64,000 nucleotides of DNA, from the NCBI GenBank assembly GCA_910574455.1, contig CAJSYZ010000001.1, positions 2,959,424-3,023,423 of the forward strand. The letters run 5' to 3'. This document shows, in pieces, positions 37,858 to 49,729 of this stretch. Origin of the DNA: Trichaptum fuscoviolaceum. Taxonomy: Eukaryota; Basidiomycota; Agaricomycetes; Hymenochaetales; Trichaptaceae. Both the position numbers and the translations under genes were made by a program. A model generated the notes under the pieces. The model did no database searches. It was given only the letters and a program-made list of their open reading frames with translations, and was not told the DNA's origin. The first letter of the stretch is position 1, and every line of letters starts with the position of its first letter.

Positions 37858-37977
37858 CGAGCTGCAGTTCGGAGGAGGTAGAGCGAAGCATCAGGTAAAT
37901 AAATGGTCAGACGCGTCGCGCGTCGAACTTGAAGTAACACCGCCACCGCTCGCCCGTACTCTTCATCTCTATCCACC

Positions 37978-39034
37978 ATGGCAAATACAACTGTTCGCGG
38001 TGCGCTCGCAATTCATGGACAGAATCCTCAAGTGCGTACCACTCTGAAGATACTCTGAAGACACTCTCATCGTACCTAGTATCTAGTCGAGACTGTTATT
38101 CGAAATCGCATATACGAGTCTCAGTTCTGGAAAGAGCATTGCTTCGCACTAACAGGTCGGAATAAGTTCGTGCTATCAGGTACCAGTAAATTCTGACGTT
38201 GAACTATACAGCGGAGACATTGATAGATAAAGCAATAGAGCTTAATGCCATTGGGGGAGTTTATGGGAACCAAAAACCCACCGAATTCATTTCTCTTCTA
38301 CTCAAGCTTTTGCAAATTCAACCAGAAAAGGAGATTCTCATCGAGTACCTGCAAGCTGATGAGTTCAAGTATGTTCAATATCTGATTGATTGGGCTTGCT
38401 TATATATGTGATCTTCAGATATTTGCGCGCTCTGGCAGCGATGTACATACGCATGACTTTCCGAGCTGCTGAGGTGTACGAAATTCTTGAACCACTGCTC
38501 AAGGACTACAGGAAACTTCGACTACGACATATGGGTAACCCGTCAACATATTCATACACCAGTCTGGTCCTTACCTGACGCTATTGTATAGGTGGTTACA
38601 CTTTGACCTTCATGGACGAGTTCGTAGATCAGTTACTACACGAGGAGCGCGTTTGCGACATCATTCTACCTCGAATACAGAAGCGAGAGGTGTTAGAAGA
38701 AAATGGAGAACTCGGCCCGCGGAAAAGTCTACTGCTAGATGCTATGGATGGCAAAAGTGACCGGGAAAGTGATCACAGTAGAAGCCGGAGCCGGAGCCGG
38801 AGTAGAAGTGTTGGAAGGAGTGATGCCTCAGACCGTTACAAAAGCAGGAGTCCGAGAAGAAGTAGGAGCAGAAACGGCAGTGAGGACAGGAGATCTAGAT
38901 CCCGAAGTAGAAGTGGGACAGTATCTAATGCAGACTCTCGATACGTCTCTCGTAGTCCTTCACGATCACGTTCTGCTTCCAGATCGCCAAATCGAAGTCT
39001 TTCGGCGAATGGAATGGATGTTGAAGATTCTTGA
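37978..39034 (+). CDS. PRP38: Pre-mRNA-splicing factor 38 (PRP38)
   Basis: A U4/U6.U5 tri-snRNP and spliceosomal B-complex protein needed for spliceosome activation. The exons are 37978-38031, 38080-38155, 38212-38368, 38419-38534 and 38592-39034, totalling 846 nt and 281 aa. It begins MANTTVRGALAIHGQNPQ|YLVETVIRNRIYES. The core AIELNAIGGVYGNQKPTEF, KLLQIQPEKEI and FMDEFVDQLLHEERVCDIIL is textbook PRP38. The C-terminal 90 residues are an RS-type domain (SRSRSRSRSRS and SPRRSRSRNGS) as in animal PRPF38A, which budding yeast lacks. The first intron is only 48 bp. The start lies 120 bp from that of COG4 on the other strand. Confidence 0.95.
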
Positions 39035-39133
39035 CAGACACCACGTTACGAAAGTAGTGTATTGTTGTGCTGCCTGGTCTATCAGACAACACTGCAACAC
39101 AAGAATCGATTATAGGGTAATAATTAAAATTAG

Positions 39134-40080
39134 CTATATGGGCTGTGACTTGTATTTCCGTAATTGCTCTGATAAAACCTTCCAACGCTCATTCACCAAG
39201 GGGTTCTTTTGCAATGCTATTGGAGATAAGTAACCCCGGTTGCGCCAGTTTGTGTACCATTCTTTTGAGAAAACAAAAGTCAGCCTTATATTCATAGCAA
39301 CGGAAAAGTATGCCACTGACGTATATCTTGTCTTCTTGTCGGCGCCGCGTCTATTCGGTCGTCTCTGCCTTTCACACAATCCCGAAGGGATAAAGAGTTG
39401 TAGTATTTGCAGATCACCATTCCGCCTAGATTTTCAACGGCTTTCACAGCCGACTGGGAGGCTCTTGAAGGAGTAATATAGATGGGAGTTTTCAAATGTT
39501 CTGCGCCCTAAGTATGCAGACTCTGTTAGGCAAGGATATTACATCTCAGACAATTTTACTCACATCCCCAAGTAACTTTATTCCATCGTGAACATTATGC
39601 ACGCATCCGCTCAGCAGGAGCTCCCGTGCGGTTATAGGCTTTTCTGGTGAGCATGTTATTCTTCCCTGATCGATCCAATGTTGAATCCGGTCAAGATTGA
39701 TAGGTGCCCAAGTTTTGGCCGTACTACAAATGAGTTTAATTAAGATACACTGCCAAGTTTAGTCACTATAAGGACGTACAAGTTTGTGAAACCTTTCTTC
39801 GGGAATCTCTTCAAGATGGTCGTCTGTCCCCCTTCAAAGCCTACTCTGGGTTTTCCGTTCCCAGCTCGAGCTTTCTGGCCTTTGTTTCCCTTCCCGGCTG
39901 TTCCTCCACGCTTCGAGCCATCTCCTCGACCGACGCGTTGTTGCTAGCAATTGAGAATTAGACGGTACTAGAGCGAAGGCAGTAAGAAAACTTGTGCACA
40001 TTCTTCTGGGAATTCGGGGCGGGTGAAAGGTTGAAAAGATGTATTCGACTTGAGGTCGCTCTGAAGCGAGGTAAAGACAT
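39134..40080 (-). CDS. MRPL10: Mitochondrial ribosomal protein uL15m
   Basis: A large-subunit protein of the mitochondrial ribosome. The N terminus [19 protein letters not shown] is rich in Arg and Ser and lacks acidic residues, fitting a presequence. The L15 signature follows an intron: [20 protein letters not shown], then [17 protein letters not shown]. Later exons carry [15 protein letters not shown] and [20 protein letters not shown], followed by a fungal-type C-terminal extension ending LRKYKSQPI. The first intron probably uses the donor in AAT|GTGCAC near 39998, which keeps the frame into QQRVGRGDG. It is tail-to-tail with PRP38 (99 bp) and divergent from the myosin gene (163 bp). Confidence 0.9.
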
Positions 40081-40243
40081 TTGAGGTTATAGTTGAAGGC
40101 AACGAGAGCGTGGGACAAGAACAGCGACGCGTCTCATTTCAATCAATCTTCCTTCTTCCTCAACAGAGTACAAGCCCGACCTCATCTTCCATTCCTTTCC
40201 TCCCCTCCCTCCCTCCTCCTCTCTCCCTCCCTTCCTGGCCATT

Positions 40244-43200
40244 ATGGCCGAAAATATCTATACAAAGGGGACCAGAGTCTGGTTCCCTGACAAGGAGCAA
40301 GGATGGATCTCTGCAGAAGTCACCCAAGTATCCAAGGGCGAAAACGACTCTATCAAGCTCATTTTCGTGGACGAGCGGGGCAAGGTGCGTCGCGTTTTTC
40401 CGCGTTCTGTAGCTCAACATTGACCCATACAATCTCTTAGGAAGTTACGATTGATACGACTAGCAAAGATATAAGAGACGGAAAGGGGGATTTGCCACCA
40501 CTTCGTAATCCTCCTCTGCTGGAAACCGCGGATGATCTTGCTACTCTTTCGCATCTGAACGAGCCATCAGGTGCATAGTCCCGCTTGCTTCTCTCGTGAA
40601 ATCCGTCGACTGATTCCAGATAGTGTTACATACCATTCGAAACCGTTATGCTCAACATAGCATTTACACTTACAGTGGCATCGTCCTCATTGCTGTTAAC
40701 CCTTTCCAACGGGTCACCCTCTATGGTCCCGAAATCATCCAGGCATACAGTGGCCGGAGGAAGGGGGAGCTAGAACCACATTTATTTGCCATCGCGGAGG
40801 ACGCGTATACGAGAATGAGCAAGGAAGGCCAGGGTCAGACGATAATTGTCTCCGGAGAAAGGTTCGTTTCATATATATATATATACTCCCATTAATGACT
40901 CACTAGTTAACTGCTTTCTCTAGTGGTGCGGGTAAAACTGAGTCGGTGAGTTGAGATTGAATGCTGCGTTTCTTCATGTCTGACAAGTTTCTAGGCGAAA
41001 TTGATCATGAGATTTTTGGCATCTGTAAATCCTCCCGGTATGAATGGAAAGGTGAAAACAAAGGCCTCTCTGGACGAATCGAGTGAGGTTGAACGACAAA
41101 TCTTGGCAACAAACCCGATTCTTGAAGCCTTCGGTAATGCGAAGACAACCCGTAATGACAACTCTTCGCGCTTCGGTAAATACATCCAGGTATTTTACGT
41201 TTCAGCTTGTCAGAGAGACATCGCTTCAATTCTTTTCCAGATTTTGTTTGATGGCAAGCAAGAAATCGTTGGAGCACGTATACGCACATACTTACTCGAA
41301 CGTTCTCGGCTCGTTTATCAACCGGAGACTGAACGTAACTACCATATCTTCTATCAATTATGTGCGGGCACGCCATTGAAGGAGCGCAAGGACTTGGGTC
41401 TGGACACGGATATTACTAAATTCCATTATCTTAAACAGGGTGGACCGTCATCCACGCCTATACCTGGCGTTGATGACGCAGAGGATTTTCGTTCTACACA
41501 GCATGCGTTATCGACAGTTGGTATCAGCGTAGAGAAACAATGGGCTGTCTTCAAGTTACTGGCAGCACTTCTGCACCTCGGAAATGTCAAAATCACACAG
41601 ATGAGGCAAGACGCTGTCTTAGATGACAATGATCCTGCCCTGCTACTCTGCACCCGCTTTCTGGGCATTAGCGCTGCGGAGTTCAAGAAATGGACAGTGA
41701 AAAAGCAGATCACTACTCGCTCAGAAAAGATTGTTACAGCCCTGAATGCAGCGCAAGCCACTGTTGTTCGGGACAGTGTTGCAAAATTCATCTACGCGTG
41801 CTTATTCGAATGGCTTGTGGCCATTGTGAATGAAAGTTTGGCTGGAGAAGGGGGCGAAGCTGCGAATAGAGCTGAGATGTTCATAGGTGTGCTCGATATT
41901 TACGGATTTGAGCACTTCCAAAAAGTATTTCATATCACTTTGATTACAAATCTAGCAGGTATACTAATTATCTTGTCCACAGAACTCTTTCGAACAGTTC
42001 AGCATCAACTATGCGAATGAGAAGCTGCAACAAGAGGTGTGTGTGCAAGCGATATAGACACCCCGATCCCAACTGATGAATAATGTAGTTCAATGCTCAC
42101 GTTTTCAAACTGGAACAAGAGGAATACGTCCGGGAAGAAATCAACTGGACCTTCATTGATTTCTCGGACAACCAACCCTGCATTGATGTCATTGAGGGGA
42201 AACTTGGTATCCTAGCGTTGCTGGACGAAGAATCACGTATGCCTTCCGGTAGCGATGGTACATTCCTCCAGAAATTACATCAGCAGTTGTTGAAGCCAGA
42301 AACCAAGAATGTGTTCAAGAAGCCACGGTTTGGAAACTCCGCATTCACTATTGCGCACTATGCATTGGACGTCACATATGAGGTCGAAGGATTCATCGAG
42401 AAAAATAGGGATACCGTACCTGATGAACATCTTACACTCCTCGGTGCTACTGGCAATAGCTTCCTGAAGGAAGTCCTGGATACCGCTCTTGGTCTGAGTA
42501 AACCTTCCGAAACCCCTCATCCTTCCACTCCAACATTATCAGACACCGCATCTCGGCGCTCATCCGTAATTCCTGACCCTGGACGTGCTGCTCTAGCTGT
42601 AGGATCGACTGGAGCCTCAAAACGCCCCGGAGCGGTTGCGAAGAAGCCTACATTGGGTTCAATTTTCAAAGCCTCCCTTATCAGCCTTATGGATACCCTA
42701 AGCGTGACGAACGTACATTACATCCGGTGCATTAAGCCGAATGAGATGAAACGCGCTTGGGAGTTCCAGCCACAACAAGTGCTTGGCCAGTTGAGAGCTT
42801 GCGGTGTTCTGGAGACCATCCGGATAAGTTGCGCCGGCTATCCATCAAGATGGACGTATGAAGAATTTGCAGAAAGGTTCGACGATTGTCAGTGTGCACA
42901 GGTTTAAAGTCTTACATCATTTCAGGTATTACATGCTAGTTTCCTCCACTGATTGGGCATCTATGATCAAGAACTTGGAAATCAAGCAGCTTTGCTCACT
43001 TATTCTTCAAAAGACGATCAACGATGAGGACAAGTATCAAGCGGGCTTAACGAAGATCTTTTTCCGAGCTGGCATGTTGGCAGCCCTCGAGTCTCTTCGC
43101 TCTGAAAGACTCAATGGCCTTGTCACATTGGTTCAAAAGAATATCCGTAGACGATTGGCCGTTAAGAAGTATCAATCCCTTCGGAAAGCCACGATCAAGA

Positions 43201-45865
43201 TCCAGACATGGTGGCGTGGCATTTTAGCGAGACGGTTGGTTACTGGCATCCGTAGAGAGGTCACAGCAAGAAGGTTACAGACAGCAATCCGGCGGTATAT
43301 ACAGAGAAGCAAGTTTGTTGCTATCCGTCGAGCATTCATCAAACTCCAAGCTCGTACGTTTCCTTCACCTTGCATGAGGCGCTTTTCTAAATGCATGTTT
43401 TAAGATGTACGGGGCGCAATGGCGAGGCTACGTTACAAAGAAGCAAGATATGCGCACGCCGCAATCCTCTTACAGAGTCTCTGGCGCGGAAGGTATGCTC
43501 ATGACAAGTTTGTAATCGTAACTAATACTCACGAACTGGCATTTAGGATTGCATACAAGCGCTACAGGACTGACGTCAAGCACATAGTCTACTTGCAGTC
43601 ATGCTTAAGACGAAGACTGGCACGTAAGGAACTCAAAGCCCTACGTGCAGAGGCTCGCTCTATCAACAAATTCAAGGAGATATCTTATACGCTTGAAAAC
43701 AAGGTTGTCGAGCTCACCCAGCGCCTGCAAGAACGCTCCAGCGAGAAGAAGGAGCTGCAAGGCAAATTGGCAGTTTTGGAACAGCAGTTGCATCTTTGGA
43801 TGTCTCGACATGAGGAGTCAGACGGCAAAGCCAAGCAGCTCCAAGTGGATCTACAATCCTCACAGGCAGAAATAGCAAAGCGTGACGAATTACTTCGCTC
43901 AAAGGAAGACGTCGAGCGTAAGCTTGCAGAAGCTATGTCACGCCTATCAGAAAAAGAGGCCCTTGTTCAGAAACTTACGCTGGACCTCCAAGAGCATGTT
44001 GCAAAACTGGAAGCACAACAAAAGCTTGTTGAAAGCAAGCCCGCTCGTACGGAAGACAGTTCTGTCATCTTAACTTTGAAGAACGAGGTTAGCAACCTAC
44101 GGGAGCAACTTAACAGATCAAACGCCCTAAACGCTCTCACAAGGGGTTCAAGAGCGGAGCCACCAGTTTCCCCGTCATTTGCTCCAAATCTTCGGACTGC
44201 TGAAGCCCCGGCAACCAACGGTGCATCATCTCCTGCCAACAAGCGTCATGTCAGGCGACACAGCTCTGCAGGTGTCTATTCTCTTGACCCATCGGAACAT
44301 CGCACCTCCGTGGACGAGATCATGTTATCGGCGAAGCGAACGCAATCGGGTAACCCGCGAGCAGTTTCCGTGGCGTTTAATGGACAAGATGGTCTTCCTC
44401 GCTTCAAGTCTCCTAACGGATTGCCTGAAGTGTATGACGATCCTGCGGAAGAAAAGATCAAGCTTATGCTCAATGCGAAGCGTCTTGACGAGGATGTCCT
44501 CGATGGTCTTGTCCGTGGCTTGAAGATCCCTGCGCCTAGTCTCGCCAATCCATCTGCCGTCAAGGAGATCCTCTTCCCTGCTAATCTTATCAGCTTGGTG
44601 ACTAACGAAATGTGGAAATACGGTCTTATACCTGAGAGTGAACGCTTCCTTGCGAATGTAATGCAGACAGTGCAGACACATGTCATGGTAAGCCCTCCTT
44701 GTTGCGTTCTTCCGTAGAGCATCTTCTGATCATCCACAGTCTTTCCAAGGCGAGGACTCTATCGTCCCTGGTATCTTCTGGTTATCCAACGTCCACGAGA
44801 TGCTATCATTCATCTGTGTTGCGGAAAGTGACATGTTACAAGGTATCGGACCAGGCGGCGAACCTGCAGGTCGGGAGTTCGAATGGTCCGATTATGAGAG
44901 ACTCGTGACTATGGTCAAGCACGACCTTGATAGCCTAGAGTACAACATCTATCATACATGGATGTTAGAAACGAAGAAGAGGTTGTCTAAGATGGTCATT
45001 CCGGCATTGATTGAAAGCCAGTCCTTGCCAGGCTTCACCACCAGTGATGGGAGTGGTAGATTATTCAACCGCTTGTTGAATTCCAGTTCCACACCTGCGT
45101 ATAGCATGGATGACGTCCTTAACTTGTTGAACAAGGTCTGGAAGAGTCTGAGGAGCTATTTTGTAGAAGAATCTGTCGTACAACAAGTATTCACAGAGCT
45201 CCTCAAGCTAATTGGAGTGACGAGTTTCAATGATTTATTGATGCGCAGGAACTTTTGTTCCTGGAAGCGAGGTGAGCAACTGCTTATAAATGTGATTCTG
45301 GATTGTCTAACGTCTATTTAGCAATGCAAATACAATACAATATCACTCGCATCGAGGAGTGGTGCAAATCACACAACATGCCAGAGGGTACCCTTCAACT
45401 GGAGCATCTTATGCAGGCAACAAAGCTCTTGCAACTGAAGAAGGTTCGTCGAGGTCCAACAATTCGAAACAGTTCAATACTCAAAACATTTTTTTACGTA
45501 GGCCACTGCCGCTGATATTGAGATCATCTACGACGTATGTTGGATGCTCAGCCCATCACAAATCCAGCGGATGTGTACGAACTACTTTGTTGCTGACTAC
45601 GAGGTTGGTTAAGTCATCTACTGTCCTTCATGCATTAAATATCTGACGATGAGTCTAGAACCCCATCTCGCCCGAAATTCTTCGGGTTGTAGCATCGCGT
45701 GTCGTGCCTAATGACCGCAACGACCATCTTCTTCTGGCCCCTGAGACAGAAGAAGTAGGACCTTACGAAGTCCCCTTACCGCGTGAAGTTTCGGGGCTGG
45801 AAACATACGTGCCGGCCTATCTTAATGTCTCTCACCTTCGCCGTTTAGCCGCTCTGGTAGCGTAA
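40244..45865 (+). CDS. MYO2: Class V myosin heavy chain
   Basis: An actin-based cargo motor for polarised vesicle and organelle transport to hyphal tips. It begins MAENIYTKGTRVWFPDKEQG with the SH3-like N terminus. The motor domain includes the P-loop GESGAGKTES (split by an intron near 40860-40921), NAKTTRNDNSSRFGKYI (switch I), LDIYGFEHFQKNSFEQF with switch II, and IRCIKPNE with the SH helices. Successive IQ-type helices follow (VQKNIRRRLAVKKYQ, IKIQTWWRGILARR, LQSCLRRRLARKE), then a coiled coil (about 43640-44130) and a Ser/Pro-rich linker. The C-terminal DIL cargo domain includes FWLSNVHEMLSFIC and LIVPFDA-equivalent segments up to LRRLAALVA. The overall order, neck and DIL domain exclude class I or II myosin. 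About 14 exons, roughly 1600 aa. Confidence 0.95.
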
Positions 45866-46029
45866 CTGTTTTAGAATACCATCATTTGTATAAGATAGGC
45901 CTCGTTTATGCTTTCATAATGCTATAATGACTAGTACGGATTCCAAGCGACGAGGGTATCTTTGATGTCAGAATACATGGGCTTTGAGGAGCAATATAAG
46001 TTACGGAACTATGAAGAAACGAAGCACTG

Positions 46030-47040
46030 CTATCCACGTCGTAACGCGTCCAGTCTGGCCTGCAGTGCGTCTTCATCCGCGAGTCCTCCGCCACCACCTC
46101 CAGATCCATCCCCTGATTTGGGTTCACTGGGCAAGTGAGGAAATCCGTCAGATGCCCCGACCGCGACTGGAAGCTTCGTGTTCGATACGGGAGCAGCAAG
46201 AGAGCTCGAAGGAGCTTCTACAAGCTGCGGAATCATTGATGTTAGTTGAGTTTGTCAAAGAGACGATTTGATCCTATACCTTCTGCGAGAGATCGACGCC
46301 AATCTCGTCCAGCACCTCCTTCAGAATCTTATCACCCTCCTCCTCCTCGTCTTCCAGCTCGTCGTCCATCACATCGTCGACGGCTTCGGACATCATCTCT
46401 TCTTTCATGTCCATTGTTGCGCTCTCCTTCTCGAACTCATTCATGATTCTTTGAATGGATGGGAGGTTCAGGCCCCGGTTCATAGCTGCCATGGCCTATT
46501 GTTATCAAGACGATTAAGATCAATATCCGAGTCCTTAGCATTTGAAGATACGGTGAACGCACTCGGGTTGCACCGCGCATGGCGTCCGCCATCTGCTGGT
46601 TACTCCGCAGGGTTTGTATGCGGAGGCCGACAGCCTGCAGCTGTGTTCGCATCTGATAGAACTTTTGGACATATCGACGGGTTCGAACAAGGTCCTTGGC
46701 CATGACTTTGCATGCGTTCTATGTCCAAAGGCAAGCCCGTCAGTCGAGTTGTGCATGGGCGTGTAGCACAAAGCTTGTGCGAGACAGGATGACAGGACGG
46801 ACCATCTGGCCTTGCTTTGCACTCTTTTTGATGTCCATGATAAGCTTCTTTTCCTGCTGCTCGAGCTTTGTGCGTTCGCGATCGAGCTCGCGCTGGGCCT
46901 TTGCGAGGGAGCGTTGGTGTTGGCGCAGCCGCTCCGCTGGCGTTACGGATCGTCCAAAGAGAGTTTCCTGAGAGGTACAGGAGTTGCTGTCTAGCTGAAG
47001 AGTACATGAGATGAAGCACAGTGCTTACGATGATGTTCAT
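46030..47040 (-). CDS. VPS2: ESCRT-III subunit Vps2/CHMP2
   Basis: A Snf7-family subunit of ESCRT-III that works with Vps24 to recruit Vps4 in multivesicular body formation and membrane scission. The first coding exon is only 12 nt (MNII, 47029-47040). It continues ETLFGRSVTPAERLRQHQRS, the conserved CHMP2 N terminus. The helical core reads KKSAKQGQMNACKVMAKDLV, RTRRYVQKFYQMRTQLQAV and MNRGLNLPSIQRIMNEFEKE. An acidic stretch (VMDDELEDEEEEG) and a Gly-rich linker lead to the C-terminal MIM1 helix DEDALQARLDALRRG. Five exons or so. It is tail-to-tail with the myosin gene (164 bp). Confidence 0.93.
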
Positions 47041-47377
47041 TCTTGCTTTGAAGGTTTGGAGAGTGGGTGAGTTACAGTTACGCAGCTGGTACAGTGACGA
47101 ATGTGGACATGGATGTTTGTGCCGTGTTTGTGCCGGAACTGCCAATCAAGTTGTGCTTGAATGTGTTCAAATCGTTGAGAGAACGTCAAATAGCATTCAC
47201 GAAAAGCTACTTATTTGAATATACTTGACGTTCAAGTAATTAGCTGCAGCGGCCCTGAAGATTGATTCCGGTCGGTCGCGCCAGAGCTCGACGCCGAAGC
47301 TCACACAGTTTTGCTAAAGCCTCCATGGTCATCAAAAGCTCGTCGTTTCCTTCCCCCACGTCTACCGCCCAGCGGAC
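47041..47377. promoter_or_regulatory. Divergent promoter region, 337 bp
   Basis: This lies between the VPS2 and TLC-domain gene starts. Base composition changes sharply inside it: AT-rich near VPS2 and GC-rich from about 47260 onward. No specific site was identified. Confidence 0.5.
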
Positions 47378-48528
47378 ATGCTAGGCCAACTGCAGCGCAT
47401 CGTGCAGGACTTGTCCCGGCCGCTCGCATCCTCTCTCGGACTCACGGAGCTGCCCGAACATGCGCCCCTCCTGCTGGCCTCGGCACTCGCATTTTGGACT
47501 GTGCAAATGGCCATCAGTCCCGTGCTCAGCTCTGCGCTGTTTCCGAAAAGCTATGGGCGGCTGAGGACAAAGCGGGATCGAAACAACTGGTGCGTTCTCC
47601 AGTTCGGCTGGCCCCGTTTGTCGTCCTGAAAGCAACGCACCTCGGAAGGAACATCCATGTCGTGTCCCTCGTGCACGCCCTGCTGATCATCCCCCTCGCC
47701 CTCCGCTGCCTCGGCCTCGAACGCCTCAGTGCCGACCCCGCCTTTGGCTGGCACCCGCGCTCCGGCACGCTCACCGCTGTTGCGTGCGGCTACTTTCTTT
47801 GGGACACTCTGGAGTCCGTCGTGCACTTTGCAGACATTGGCTTTGTCGTTCATGGTACGTCAAACCCTTAGGCAAGCGTAACGAATACTGACATATGCTG
47901 TAGGACTGGCTTGCTTCTTAATCTATCTACTGTCATTCGTATGTTGCCTGGCCATATTGTTCGAAACACTTCTCACACAATTCTCAAGAAACCGTTCATT
48001 GCATACTACGGTCCGCGATTTTTGCTATGGGAACTGTGAGTTTATCCAAGTCATTCCAATCTTTTGAAACCTGATGAGTCTACAGGAGCACCCCGTTCCT
48101 CGACATCCACTGGTGTGTTTATCCTACCTGCTAACTGTAATATGGCTCATGCTTCCTGGAAAGGTTCTTGGATAAAATGGGCATGACAGGGTCGACCTTC
48201 CAGCTGGTCAACGGCGTTGTCCTCCTGACAGCATTTGCAGGGGTCAGGCTGTTCTATGGAGCTGTACAGGTGTGTTGTATTTGTATTTTCTTGAAGGAAA
48301 TGTACAGAAGGAACCACCCCAAACCTGCTGTAGTCATACGCATTTTACCAAACGCTGTACTCGATCCGAGGGTCCGAAGTCCATATTGGCGTGCTGCTGG
48401 TGTACGGAGTAGGGAATGTCGTGCTGAACAGCCTGAATTGGTTCTGGTTCGTGAAGATGATTGCAGCGCTGCGGAAGCGCATGGCGGTCAGCCCGGGGGC
48501 GAAGAAGACGAGCGGGAAAAGGCAGTAG
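47378..48528 (+). CDS. TLC-domain membrane protein
   Basis: A multi-pass ER-type membrane protein of the TRAM/LAG1/CLN8 superfamily, most like TLCD4/TMEM56 proteins. It starts MLGQLQRIVQDLSRPLASSL. Hydrophobic segments are LLLASALAFWTVQMAI, HVVSLVHALLIIPLALRCL, LTAVACGYFLWDTLESV, then LACFLIYLLSF, VNGVVLLTAFAGVRLFYGAV and GVLLVYGVGNVVLNSLNWFW. RNNW|FVVLKATHLGRNIHVVSLVHA and the helix containing YFLWDT are typical of the TLC core. The C terminus is basic (RKRMAVSPGAKKTSGKRQ), which could serve as an ER retrieval tail. Ceramide synthases also carry TLC domains, but the length (about 300 aa) and the lack of a long LAG motif argue against that. The substrate is unknown. The stop lies 36 bp from the end of the convergent metaxin-like gene. 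Confidence 0.8.
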
Positions 48529-48564
48529 CTCGCTGCCGACTATTTTGTGTACATAGACGTAGAG

Positions 48565-49575
48565 CTATAGATGAACGAAGGCAGATTGGACGATGACCCG
48601 GACGCGCCGTTCCCATGTGACGAGATTGGCACGACGGACGACATCGAGCCGGACTTGATCCGGCCCTGTGAGCAGGCAGTGGAGGTACGCAAAAAGCAGA
48701 GCGTCGAGCGCAGTGGGTGCACTGTGTTGTGTCAGCGACATGAAACGTGTTAGGAAAGTAAGAACGTACGGTGAGGCTAGAAACCACTGGTCAGACCCGA
48801 GGCGGTCGCTGAGGGCGACGATGGCGTCGTGGTACTGTGTCTGCACGCTGGTGGAGGAGACGCGCTCGCCGTAGGGCGGAAAGAGGGAGGCGAAGCCCGA
48901 GAGCGGGGCTGGCGGTGGGCTGAGGTGGGAGGCGACGGAGATGGTGTTCGGAAGCGAGTGAGACTTGGACTGCGCGGGGAAGTGCAGGAGCAGAGATGTG
49001 AGGGAGAGTGGCATGGGCGTCGCTAGTGTCTGGAGCAGAGTAATTAGAAGGGTACCATAAGGGGAGTGATGGGAGAAGCTGACCAGAGCAACGTGCACGG
49101 TGCCCTCGAGCAGGGCGACCCACGCCCTGCTCTCATCTCTCGCCCCCTCGTCTCGATAGCCCTCGAGGGGATCCTGCTCGTCTTTTCCCAGCACGTCGTC
49201 GACCCAGCCAGGGATCATCCTGGGGCCAAGAACCTGACCGAGCGGGGCGACATAGAGGGCGGGCAAGCGGCCGTCGACGGCGCCCTCGGGGTCGATGTCC
49301 CAGCGGACGGCGAGCTTAGAATTGACGTCGCGGAGGGCGATGTAGGCCTGCCATTTGAGACACTCGACGTCGGCGGAGAGGAGGTTCGTCGAGGGGACGA
49401 CGATGTCGGGTGTCGGCGGGGCGATCCAGAGCGTGGCAGGTGTGTTACTCGCCGGGCTTGCTGGGCGGCTGAGTGCGGGGTACGTGTGCAGTGGAAAGTG
49501 CTTGAAGAAGGCCTTGACAGCGCTGGGAAGGGGAATTGGGCTGGCCAACGGATTATTAGTGATGCTAGCAGCCAT
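48565..49575 (-). CDS. Metaxin/Sam35-Sam37-type mitochondrial import protein
   Basis: A probable outer-membrane sorting and assembly machinery (SAM) component that helps insert beta-barrel proteins. The reading frame is open for 336 codons. It has FFKHFPLHTYPALSRPASP and TLWIAPPTP near the N terminus, then LLSADVECLKWQAYIALRDV, the conserved thioredoxin-like metaxin segment. GRLPALYVAPLG, IPGWVDDVLG and DESRAWVALLEGTVHVAL follow. The C-terminal GST-like helical part ends LVTWERRVRVIVQSAFVHL. Two stretches look like in-frame introns of 54 and 48 bp (about 49023-49076 and 48723-48770), so the mature protein may be 34 residues shorter. Family assignment is by motif memory; Sam35 and Sam37 cannot be told apart here. 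It is divergent from CYS3 (154 bp). Confidence 0.75.
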   Translation of the reverse strand: MAASITNNPLASPIPLPSAVKAFFKHFPLHTYPALSRPASPASNTPATLWIAPPTPDIVVPSTNLLSADVECLKWQAYIALRDVNSKLAVRWDIDPEGAVDGRLPALYVAPLGQVLGPRMIPGWVDDVLGKDEQDPLEGYRDEGARDESRAWVALLEGTVHVALVSFSHHSPYGTLLITLLQTLATPMPLSLTSLLLHFPAQSKSHSLPNTISVASHLSPPPAPLSGFASLFPPYGERVSSTSVQTQYHDAIVALSDRLGSDQWFLASPYVLTFLTRFMSLTQHSAPTALDALLFAYLHCLLTGPDQVRLDVVRRANLVTWERRVRVIVQSAFVHL

Positions 49576-49729
49576 TGCGTGTTCAGGTGAAGCTGTAAGT
49601 TTTCTCGTTTACGTTTCATCTGATATGATGACTCATGTGAGAGACGATGAGCAGTGAATTGCGAATCGCCAGCCACTTTATAAAATAAAAAAATCTGCCC
49701 CGCCTTTTTGCTTCCACTCACTGCTCACC

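Noticed and set aside
37667..38047. Plus-strand frame across the COG4 start and into the PRP38 leader
   Set aside because: It is antisense to COG4 exon 1. The real PRP38 start at 37978 is in a different frame and supported by homology.
47311..47871. Longer plus-strand frame starting before the TLC gene
   Set aside because: It reads through the first intron in another frame. The start at 47378 with the RNNW|FVVLKA join gives the conserved TLC sequence.
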